Shown: piece after piece, positions 7,655-13,355 of the stretch
How the letters are laid out: every line of letters starts with the position of its first letter
Position numbering within the stretch: the stretch's first letter is position 1
Assembly: GCA_011052285.1 (NCBI GenBank)
Contig: DRJH01000141.1
Coordinates: forward strand, 1 to 13,355
Length of the DNA: 13,355 bases
Direction: 5' to 3'
DNA from: Gammaproteobacteria bacterium
GTDB taxonomy: Bacteria; Pseudomonadota; Gammaproteobacteria; Arenicellales; DRJH01
The notes under the pieces: model-generated
What the model was told of the DNA's origin: nothing
Seen by the model: the letters and a program-made list of their open reading frames with translations, nothing else
The model's database searches: none
Translations under genes and position numbers: made by a program

Positions 7655-8458
7655 TCAGTCATGCCCGGATCGCAGCCCTTCACGAACCCGATGGGCAATT
7701 TCGATGAATTCAGGGGTTTCCCGAATATCCAGGGTCCGCTGAGTAGGGAAATTCGTGTCGATGATATCAATCACCCGACCCGGGCGCGGTGACATCACGA
7801 CGATCCGTTTCGATAAAAATACGGCCTCGGGAATCGAGTGTGTCACAAAAACAATCGTTTTATTGGTCTTGAGCCACAATTTCAACAATTGTTCATTCAA
7901 ATGATCGCGGACGATTTCATCCAGCGCACCGAAGGGTTCATCCATCAATAGCAGCTCGGGCCTGACACACAACGCCCGGGCGATTGATGCCCGCTGCTGC
8001 ATGCCTCCGGATAACTGCCATGGGAACTTCTTCTTGAAATCCTGCAGTTCCACCAGCTCCAGAAACTGATCAACGCGGCGACGTTGTTCATCACGGCCGA
8101 TACCGGCAATTTCCAGCGGCAATGCCACATTGCGTTCGATGGTACGCCAGGGGTAGAGCGCAGCGGCCTGAAACACATAACCATAGGCTCGGGCCAACCG
8201 GGCCTCATGTGGACTCATCCCATTGACCTGGATCCGACCACCCGTCGGTTGCTCAAGGTCTGCGATAACTCGCAACAGGGTGGTTTTGCCACAGCCGGAC
8301 GGGCCGATAAATGACACAAAATCACCACGCTGGACTGTAAGCGAAATCTCATGCAAGGCATTAACCGGACCATCTGCCGTCTTGAAGACCAGAGAAAGAT
8401 CCTGGATATCAATAACGGGTGATTGCGATACACCGCCAGCTTGTACCTTGGTCTTCAC
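7655..8458 (-). CDS. ABC importer ATPase, SsuB/TauB/NrtD type
   Basis: The ATP-hydrolysing subunit of the importer. From the GTG at 8458, residues 52-59 are Walker A (GPSGCGKT), Q97 is the Q-loop glutamine (YVFQAAALYPW), 149-156 the signature LSGGMQQR, 169-175 Walker B (LLLMDEP) with FGALDE as the D-loop, and H207 the switch histidine (VTHSIPEA). All catalytic motifs are intact. The GTG is preferred because AAGGA lies 9 bases upstream and the protein then starts just before the first strand. The open frame runs up to an ATG at 8542 without a ribosome-binding site, which would add 28 residues unusual for the family. It sits between beta-ureidopropionase and permease 2. Confidence 0.93.
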   Translation of the reverse strand: MKTKVQAGGVSQSPVIDIQDLSLVFKTADGPVNALHEISLTVQRGDFVSFIGPSGCGKTTLLRVIADLEQPTGGRIQVNGMSPHEARLARAYGYVFQAAALYPWRTIERNVALPLEIAGIGRDEQRRRVDQFLELVELQDFKKKFPWQLSGGMQQRASIARALCVRPELLLMDEPFGALDEIVRDHLNEQLLKLWLKTNKTIVFVTHSIPEAVFLSKRIVVMSPRPGRVIDIIDTNFPTQRTLDIRETPEFIEIAHRVREGLRSGHD

Positions 8459-8560
8459 GCACGTAGTTCCTTGATTTTTTGATGAGAGTCCGGCTATTGA
8501 CACAGCGTTACGGCCTGCCATGTACTGGGCGCTGTTCACCATATCCGGTCGGAACCCATA

Positions 8561-9424
8561 TCAGATTTCGGTCAATATTCCATAATTTTCCGGCCGGCGA
8601 TCACGGAAAAACTGCCAGGTATTGCGCACTTCACGCACCATATCCATATCCAGATCATGCACAATCATTTCATCCTGATCACGGCAAGCGATTTTCTCGA
8701 TCTGGCCACGTGGATTGACGAAATAGCTCTGGCCATAAAACTCGCCGATATTCCAGGGTGCCTCCGTACCAACCCGATTGATCGCGCCGATATAGCACCC
8801 ATTGGCCACCGCCGATGCCGGCTGTTCCAGTTTCCACAAATACTCGGACAAACCGGCAACCGTTGCCGAAGGATTGATAATGTATTCCGCCCCGCTAAGC
8901 GCCAGCGCGCGCCAGCCTTCGGGAAAATGTCGGTCATAGCAGATATAGACGCCGAGCTTGCAATAGGCGGTCTGAAATACCGGCCAGCTGGTGTTACCGG
9001 GTTTGAAAAAGAACTTCTCCCAGAAACCGGCCACATGCGGGATATGGGTCTTACGATATTTTCCCAGGTAAGAACCATCGGCGTCGATCACGGCGGCGGT
9101 ATTGTAGTAGATTCCGGTCATGTGCTCCTCGTAGATCGGCACCACAACCACCATGTTGTATTTTTTCGCGTACTCCTGCATCAGCTTCACGGTAGGACCA
9201 TCCGGAATAGCTTCTGCGGCGGCATACCACTTGGCGTCCTGGCTGGGACAGAAATAAGGTTGGGTGAATACTTCCTGGAAACTCAATACCTGTACACCTT
9301 GCCGACCCGCTTCTTCAATAAAGGGGATATGGGCTTCGATCATTTTGTCACGAATCTGCTGCGGGCTCATGGATGCATCACCCTTCAGGCTCATCTGGAT
9401 CAATCCAGCTTTCAGTTTTGCCAT
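8561..9424 (-). CDS. Beta-ureidopropionase-type nitrilase-superfamily amidohydrolase
   Basis: A 287-residue C-N hydrolase that should split N-carbamoyl-beta-alanine (or N-carbamoyl-beta-aminoisobutyrate) into the beta-amino acid, ammonia and CO2, the step after dihydropyrimidinase. The triad is visible: E51 (LSFQEVFTQPYF), K125 (GKYRKTHIPH) and C162 (YICYDRHFPEGWR). The FTQPYF and RKTHIPHV contexts resemble the beta-ureidopropionase/N-carbamoylputrescine amidase branch. The start at 9424 (MAKLKAGLIQ) has GAGGAGAG about 8 bases upstream. The frame stays open to 9490, but those 22 codons have no start signal. N-carbamoylputrescine amidase or N-carbamoyl-D-amino-acid hydrolase are alternatives by family; the neighbouring genes favour beta-ureidopropionase. 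The 101 bases between it and the dehydrogenase gene hold nothing else clear. Confidence 0.9.
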   Translation of the reverse strand: MAKLKAGLIQMSLKGDASMSPQQIRDKMIEAHIPFIEEAGRQGVQVLSFQEVFTQPYFCPSQDAKWYAAAEAIPDGPTVKLMQEYAKKYNMVVVVPIYEEHMTGIYYNTAAVIDADGSYLGKYRKTHIPHVAGFWEKFFFKPGNTSWPVFQTAYCKLGVYICYDRHFPEGWRALALSGAEYIINPSATVAGLSEYLWKLEQPASAVANGCYIGAINRVGTEAPWNIGEFYGQSYFVNPRGQIEKIACRDQDEMIVHDLDMDMVREVRNTWQFFRDRRPENYGILTEI

Positions 9425-9525
9425 TTTTTTACTCTCCTCGGTTTGCGGAACAATAATTTGAACACTTCCAGTATCACCGGCAAATAACATTTCCCATGCA
9501 GGTGTTCTAAATACACTTCAAATGC

Positions 9526-11025
9526 CTACTCCAGGGTCGGAAAATCAAACTGCACCCCACTACGAATCCCAGCTGGCCAACGGGTCGTAACCGTTTTCAA
9601 ACGGGTATAAAAATGCACCCCCTCAGGACCATAGATTGCGTGGTCGCCAAATAACGAACGTTTCCAACCGCCAAAACTGTGTGAGGACACCGGTACAGGA
9701 ATCGGCACATTGACACCGACCATACCGGCTTGCACCGCATTGGCAAAAGTTCGGGCACAATCTCCGTCGCGGGTGAATATCGCCGCACCATTGCCGTATT
9801 CATGAACATTGACCATTTCCAGCGCGGCAGCAAAACTGTCTGTACGCACCACGACCAGTACCGGACCAAATATTTCATCCTTGTAGATCGACATCTCTGT
9901 AGTCGCATGATCAAACAGGGAACCGGCGATGAAATAGCCGTTGCTCCAAGCGGTCTGTCGCTGTTTGCGGCCATCTACAACCAGGGTCGCACCATCCGCA
10001 ACACCCTTATCGAGATAGCCACTGACCCGATCCAGGCTGGCCCGGGTAATCAATGGACCCATCTGTGAGTTAGTCTCTGTCGCCGGCCCAACCCGCAGTG
10101 CCTCGATACGTGGCCGCATGATGTCAATCAGGCGGTCCGCCGTCTCCTCACCAACGGGCACCGCCACCGAAATGGCCATACAGCGCTCACCCGCCGAGCC
10201 ATAGACGGCACCCATCAACGCATCCGCGACCTGCTCCATATCCGCATCGGGCATGATCACCATATGGTTCTTGGCCCCACCCAGGGCCTGTATTCGCTTA
10301 CCGTTAGCCGTCCCGGTGCGGTATACATATTCAGCAATCGGTGTCGAACCGACGAAACTGACCGCCTTGACATCCGCATGTGTGAGCAGCGTATCTACCG
10401 CCTCCTTATCACCCATCACCATATTGATAACTCCGGCAGGAAAGCCCGCCTCGGCAATCAATTCCTGAACCAACAAGCCGGCTGAGGGGTCACGTTCGGA
10501 GGGCTTGAGCACAAACGTATTGCCACAAGCCACCGCTACCGGATACATCCACATCGGCACCATGACCGGGAAGTTAAACGGCGTAATGCCAGCGACTACG
10601 CCCAGGGGCTGTCGATCTGAGTAGGTATCAACACCGGTACCGACATCCCGACTGAATTCCCCTTTGAGCAAATGCGGTATTCCACAGCAAAAATCGACCA
10701 CCTCAATGCCACGTGACAACTCACCCATGGCGTCATCAAGGGTTTTTCCATGTTCTTCACTGAGCAGGTGGGCAATTCTTTGCGCATTGCTCTCCAACAA
10801 TACCTTGAAGTTGAACAAACAACGGATTCGCTTCATCGGCGGGGTGGCAGCCCACTCAGGCAATGCTGCTTTGGCGGCGGCTACTGCAGCGGAAACTTCT
10901 GCAGCACTACACAAATCAACTTGCCCGGTTTGTTCTCCTGTCGCCGGGTTGAATACCTCATGAAATCGGCCACTCATCGATGGCTGGCTGACTCCATTCA
11001 CAATGCTATGAATCTTCTTTGGCAT
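9526..11025 (-). CDS. mmsA: CoA-acylating methylmalonate-/malonate-semialdehyde dehydrogenase
   Basis: A cytosolic aldehyde dehydrogenase that oxidises methylmalonate or malonate semialdehyde with NAD and CoA to propionyl-CoA or acetyl-CoA plus CO2. Those semialdehydes arise when beta-aminoisobutyrate or beta-alanine is transaminated, so it closes the thymine/uracil route. The 499 residues are full length. TPFNFP (N150) and the catalytic cysteine C282 (GSAGERCMAIS) are present. The usual general-base motif ELGGK is replaced by ALGGAKNHM (about 247-255), characteristic of this CoA-dependent branch. The ATG at 11025 has AGGTGAG closely upstream. The frame continues to 11136, but those codons are translated element copy 3 and are unlikely to be made. 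It is the first gene of the block after the RutR-like operator. Valine or inositol breakdown can also use this enzyme. Confidence 0.93.
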   Translation of the reverse strand: MPKKIHSIVNGVSQPSMSGRFHEVFNPATGEQTGQVDLCSAAEVSAAVAAAKAALPEWAATPPMKRIRCLFNFKVLLESNAQRIAHLLSEEHGKTLDDAMGELSRGIEVVDFCCGIPHLLKGEFSRDVGTGVDTYSDRQPLGVVAGITPFNFPVMVPMWMYPVAVACGNTFVLKPSERDPSAGLLVQELIAEAGFPAGVINMVMGDKEAVDTLLTHADVKAVSFVGSTPIAEYVYRTGTANGKRIQALGGAKNHMVIMPDADMEQVADALMGAVYGSAGERCMAISVAVPVGEETADRLIDIMRPRIEALRVGPATETNSQMGPLITRASLDRVSGYLDKGVADGATLVVDGRKQRQTAWSNGYFIAGSLFDHATTEMSIYKDEIFGPVLVVVRTDSFAAALEMVNVHEYGNGAAIFTRDGDCARTFANAVQAGMVGVNVPIPVPVSSHSFGGWKRSLFGDHAIYGPEGVHFYTRLKTVTTRWPAGIRSGVQFDFPTLE

Positions 11026-11048
11026 AACACTCACCTGTAAATTAGCTA

Positions 11049-11331
11049 GGAGGCTATCCGGGAATAGAGAGCCTACTGTGGATAAGGGTGACGGTACGAC
11101 AGTCTCAAGCCCTGCATCGGCCCCGAAATTATGCACCGGTTACACTTCTTTCAGGAGCCTCTCCATGACAATGTTGCCACGAAGCGGTCCCCTCTCGCTA
11201 CGACCACCATGGATGGCGAAAGTACCGTGAATGGCACAAGTACCGTGAGTGGCACAAGCACCGTGAATGGCACAAACACCGGTTTAGCAGGAGCAAAAAC
11301 CGGTCGATTCCTTTTCTCGGCAGCATTCTGC
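11049..11331 (+). mobile_element. MITE-like element, copy 3 (decayed, about 283 bp)
   Basis: The left end matches the family's inverted repeat with three changes in 19 (GGAGGCTATCCGGGAATAG, 11049-11067) and the next 15 or so bases also match. The right arm (about 11194-11320) matches copy 2 clearly: TCTCGCTACGACC, CATGGATGGCG, GGAGCAAAAACCGGTCG, then CTTTTCTCGG. The final bases are eroded, so the right boundary is approximate. TA occurs at 11047-11048 and 11332-11333. The middle (about 11085-11190) is unlike the other copies. The arm has expanded tandem repeats and stays open in the same frame. It lies between the operator/promoter and the dehydrogenase start, so it forms most of the operon leader. 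The 90-codon plus-strand frame here (11131-11403) is probably not a gene. Confidence 0.75.
11203..11280 (+). repeat. 18-bp tandem repeat, about 4.3 units, inside element copy 3
   Basis: Units are ACCACCATGGATGGCGAA (11203-11220, diverged), AGTACCGTGAATGGCACA (11221-11238), AGTACCGTGAGTGGCACA (11239-11256) and AGCACCGTGAATGGCACA (11257-11274), then a partial unit AACACC. A unit is six codons, so expansion preserves the frame and gives a Ser-Thr-Val-Asn-Gly-Thr peptide repeat. Copy 2 has the corresponding sequence only once. Confidence 0.85.
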
Positions 11332-11338
11332 TACAATC

Positions 11339-11354
11339 CTGACCTAATGGTCAG
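11339..11354. promoter_or_regulatory. Candidate RutR-type operator
   Basis: The sequence CTGACCTAATGGTCAG has perfect 6-base inverted arms. The published E. coli RutR box is TTGACCANNTGGTCAA; here the TGACC and GGTCA cores are exact and spaced identically. It sits in the divergent region next to a RutR-like regulator gene and directly beside a putative -10 for the catabolic block, the normal position for a repressor. Uracil or thymine would be the expected inducer. The match was made by eye. Confidence 0.6.
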
Positions 11355-11355
11355 C

Positions 11356-11382
11356 ATAATACAACAAGCCGAAGTATTGCAA
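11356..11382 (-). promoter_or_regulatory. Candidate promoter of the pyrimidine-catabolism block
   Basis: On the minus strand TATTAT (11356-11361) matches the -10 consensus at five of six positions, and TTGCAA (11377-11382) matches the -35 at four of six, with a short 15-base spacer. Transcription would begin inside the RutR-like operator and run through element copy 3, giving a leader of roughly 320 bases before mmsA. The position relative to the operator supports it more than the hexamers do. Confidence 0.4.
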
Positions 11383-11619
11383 CCGTTACGCTTGTGGTTA
11401 TGAACAATTTCATCGGCTACACGAGTCTGTGACGTCCCTGTGTACAAAGACTTCAACATCGTAACTATCAGCGCATTCATCTTTTGTCCCATTACGGCGT
11501 GTGTTCGTACTCGAATGCTCACATATGACCTATAGGCTCACATTCTCCGTGCAAAAATGCCTGGTACTGAAGCAAAATCTAAACACGCTGAATCGTTACT
11601 CAACATCAATGTATCTATT

Positions 11620-12252
11620 ATGAGCAAAGCGGTTACCAAAAAAAGCAAAACGGCCATTCGGGAAGATAATATCGATGCCATCCTGTTCGCTGCAGAAAGT
11701 GTGTTCGCAGAACGTGGTTACAAGGGTGCAACCACTACCGAAATCGCACGACGTGCCACTCTTCCCAAAGCCAACCTGCATTACTATTTTGAAACCAAAG
11801 AAATGCTCTATAAGCAAGTCTTGTCCAATGTCGCCGAATCCTGGCTGGCTGCAGCTAATACCTTCGATACCATCGATCAGCCGGTAGAGGCATTAACACG
11901 CTATATCCATGCCAAAATGGACTTGTCCAGATCTCGCCCGGAAGGATCCAAGGTCTGGGCCAATGAAATCATGCGTGGTGCACCCGTGATTCAGCACTAC
12001 CTCGAAACCACGCTACAAGACTGGACTGCCAGCCGGGTGCAATGTATTCAAGTGTGGATAAAAAAGGGTCTGATACGCCCGATTGAGCCACTGCAACTAC
12101 TCTACATGATCTGGGCCACAACCCAACACTACGCGGATTTCACACAGCAGATCACCACATTAAATGACAATCAGCCACTTAGTGACAAACAATTTGAAAG
12201 CGCCAAGCTGCAAGTCACCGAAATCATCCTGCGTGGTATCGGAGCCTTATAG
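11620..12252 (+). CDS. TetR-family regulator, RutR-like (pyrimidine-responsive)
   Basis: A 210-residue DNA-binding regulator. The helix-turn-helix is about residues 38-57 (TTTEIARRATLPKANLHYYF). The C-terminal ligand domain contains PIEPLQLLYMIWATTQHYADF (155-174), from memory almost the same as the corresponding segment of E. coli RutR, which binds uracil and thymine. Length also matches RutR (212). It is transcribed away from the catabolic block and is probably its local repressor, acting at 11339-11354. The ATG at 11620 is chosen for family length; an in-frame ATG at 11557 would add 21 residues. Neither has a clear ribosome-binding site. I found no strong promoter in 11383-11619. Confidence 0.88.
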   Translation: MSKAVTKKSKTAIREDNIDAILFAAESVFAERGYKGATTTEIARRATLPKANLHYYFETKEMLYKQVLSNVAESWLAAANTFDTIDQPVEALTRYIHAKMDLSRSRPEGSKVWANEIMRGAPVIQHYLETTLQDWTASRVQCIQVWIKKGLIRPIEPLQLLYMIWATTQHYADFTQQITTLNDNQPLSDKQFESAKLQVTEIILRGIGAL

Positions 12253-12278
12253 GTTGGCGGTCTACGATCAAAAAAAGC

Positions 12279-12365
12279 AAAAAAAGGGGTCAGAGCCCTT
12301 TTGTAATTCTATCTTATTGATATATAATGAATAAATTAATAAAAAGGGCTCTGACCCCTTTTTTT
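12279..12365. terminator. Perfect 24-bp inverted repeat, likely bidirectional terminator
   Basis: Arms 12279-12302 and 12342-12365 are exact reverse complements around a 39-base AT-rich loop. Each arm has the core GGGGTCAGAGCCC with A- or T-runs on both sides, so either transcript would form a GC-rich stem ending in U residues. It fills the gap between the convergent RutR-like and flgL genes, ending one base before the flgL stop. The core resembles repeats I recall near REP-associated (Y1) transposases in proteobacteria; that origin is from memory and unproven here. Confidence 0.65.
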
Positions 12366-12366
12366 C

Positions 12367-13355
12367 TTACAAACTATTGAATAGCGACAGCCGCTGAATT
12401 TGACTGAAGCTCAGATAGGCCGCCTGCAACGCCGTCAGTTGTTGATTCAGATGCAATGCGGCTGCGGCAAAATCGGTATCTTTGAGTGTCGACAATGAAG
12501 ACTGCAACTGCAAAGACAGGTCCTTATTCATATTACTCTCGGAATCCAGTGCATTCAAACGGCTACCGATATGGGTCCTTTTCTCGAGGATATGGTTAAA
12601 GGATTGGTCCAGATCCCCGATCGCAATATTCAATTGCTGCGTTATCGCCGTCGAAGATGTCCCCGTACCTTTGCCATCCAGCGTATTGGCCAAATTCTGT
12701 ACTGTAGTCAACAAGTCTCGATTCGCCGCTGGTGCGATGGTATAGCGGTCACCATTGGCCGGCACCCCCTTGATATCCACAACAATTCCATTAAAACTGA
12801 TGGCCGCACCGGATTGATAGGTCCCACTACTAAGCAACGTGTTCGCTACATTACGGACCTCGTAGGTCGTGCTGGTTCCGGCAGTCATGGTAATGGTATA
12901 GGTATCCGGCACCCAGGCAGCAGGATTGGTCACGGTCCCGTTACTGATGACCCCTGTACCTGTATTGGCTGCATCGGCAGCAACACCGAACGTCCCATTT
13001 CCGACCCGAATATCCCGAAAAACACCGGACCCGGGATCCGAGATCGCGATCCTTCTACCATCACCGATTTGCACAAGCCGCTGTCCACTATCGCCGTTAT
13101 AAAGAAAGCCACCGGCCGCATTGGCGATAAAGGGCTGGGTGTGCCCTCTGGAGCCTGCAAAGATGTATTCTCCATTGCTATCCTGGGTATTGGAAATCTG
13201 CAATAAAGAATCCAGGTGTTGCTGAATTTCCGCCCGTATATCCTGCCGATCACTGGCGTTCAGCGTGCCGTTATCCGCCTGCAGCGCCAACTCACGAATA
13301 CGCTGCATAATGTTATCTACCGCATTAAGACTGCTGTCCTCCAGTCCGAGCCGGC
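12367..13355 (-). CDS. flgL: Flagellar hook-filament junction protein FlgL (HAP3), N-terminus beyond the right edge
   Basis: FlgL joins the hook to the flagellin filament outside the cell. About 329 C-terminal residues are visible; the frame is open to base 13355, so the ATG at 13308 is internal. The first readable part, LGLEDSSLNAVDNIMQRIRE, is the conserved flagellin-like N-terminal helix. SNTQDSNGEYIFAGSR follows, the typical FlgL motif before the central domain. The C-terminal helix (SSLSTLKDTDFAAAALHLNQ, QAAYLSFSQIQRLSLFNSL) is complete to the TAA stop. The middle has a Thr/Gly-rich beta region about where variable surface domains occur. Roughly 70 N-terminal residues are missing. It converges with the regulator gene and is functionally separate from the catabolic block; flgK would be expected to the right. 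Confidence 0.93.
   Translation of the reverse strand, partial: RLGLEDSSLNAVDNIMQRIRELALQADNGTLNASDRQDIRAEIQQHLDSLLQISNTQDSNGEYIFAGSRGHTQPFIANAAGGFLYNGDSGQRLVQIGDGRRIAISDPGSGVFRDIRVGNGTFGVAADAANTGTGVISNGTVTNPAAWVPDTYTITMTAGTSTTYEVRNVANTLLSSGTYQSGAAISFNGIVVDIKGVPANGDRYTIAPAANRDLLTTVQNLANTLDGKGTGTSSTAITQQLNIAIGDLDQSFNHILEKRTHIGSRLNALDSESNMNKDLSLQLQSSLSTLKDTDFAAAALHLNQQLTALQAAYLSFSQIQRLSLFNSL

Noticed and set aside
8657..9487. 276-codon plus-strand open frame
   Set aside because: It is the complement of the beta-ureidopropionase gene, whose catalytic motifs are intact, and its translation shows no domain.
11026..11136. 37-codon N-terminal extension of the semialdehyde dehydrogenase
   Set aside because: The codons run through element copy 3; a good ribosome-binding site and the normal family start are at 11025.
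11049..11331. CRISPR-like array suggested by the short repeats
   Set aside because: The units are contiguous 18-mers without spacers and match part of a mobile element.
11131..11403. 90-codon plus-strand frame with Ser-Thr-Val-Asn-Gly-Thr repeats as a gene
   Set aside because: It is built from element copy 3 and its tandem repeats, crosses the operator, and has no convincing translation start. Treated as a relic of the element's frame.
12571..13206. 211-codon plus-strand open frame
   Set aside because: It lies antisense within flgL, has a low-complexity translation and no start signal.

Overview
The window looks like a piece of a gammaproteobacterial chromosome with moderate GC content. This rests on the family types (electron-transfer flavoprotein dehydrogenase, SsuABC-type importer, RutR-like regulator, FlgL) and was not tested by a database search. 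I see no phage, plasmid, CRISPR, rRNA or tRNA genes.

Layout, left to right. (1) 1-606, minus strand: a secreted protein of unknown function, running off the left edge. (2) 607-910: a divergent intergenic region. (3) 911-2557, plus strand: electron-transfer flavoprotein-ubiquinone oxidoreductase, converging on the next block with a 21-base gap. (4) 2579-11025, minus strand: a seven-gene catabolic block. In transcription order it holds a methylmalonate/malonate-semialdehyde dehydrogenase, a beta-ureidopropionase-type amidohydrolase, an ABC importer (ATPase, two permeases, periplasmic binding protein) and a dihydropyrimidinase/hydantoinase. (5) 11026-11619: a regulatory region with a decayed mobile element, a RutR-like operator and a candidate promoter. 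(6) 11620-12252, plus strand: a TetR-family regulator very like RutR, the uracil-sensing repressor. (7) 12279-12365: a perfect 24-bp inverted repeat between convergent genes. (8) 12367-13355, minus strand: the C-terminal part of FlgL, running off the right edge.

How the genes fit together. The importer probably brings in a pyrimidine, dihydropyrimidine or hydantoin. Dihydropyrimidinase opens the ring to an N-carbamoyl-beta-amino acid, and beta-ureidopropionase removes ammonia and CO2 to give beta-alanine or beta-aminoisobutyrate. After transamination, the CoA-acylating semialdehyde dehydrogenase turns malonate or methylmalonate semialdehyde into acetyl-CoA or propionyl-CoA. Dihydropyrimidine dehydrogenase and the aminotransferase are not in this window. 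The RutR-like regulator, transcribed divergently, probably controls the block through a palindrome close to the published RutR box that abuts a putative -10 element.

The most unusual content is a family of small non-autonomous elements (MITE-like). They have 19-bp terminal inverted repeats and TA flanks, and occur three times: 4107-4267, 6394-6624 and a decayed copy at about 11049-11331. The middle copy sits exactly between the two permease genes. It recreates the upstream gene's stop codon and supplies a new 38-residue N-terminus to the downstream one. All three copies keep the same outward reading frame, with in-frame differences or tandem expansion inside it.
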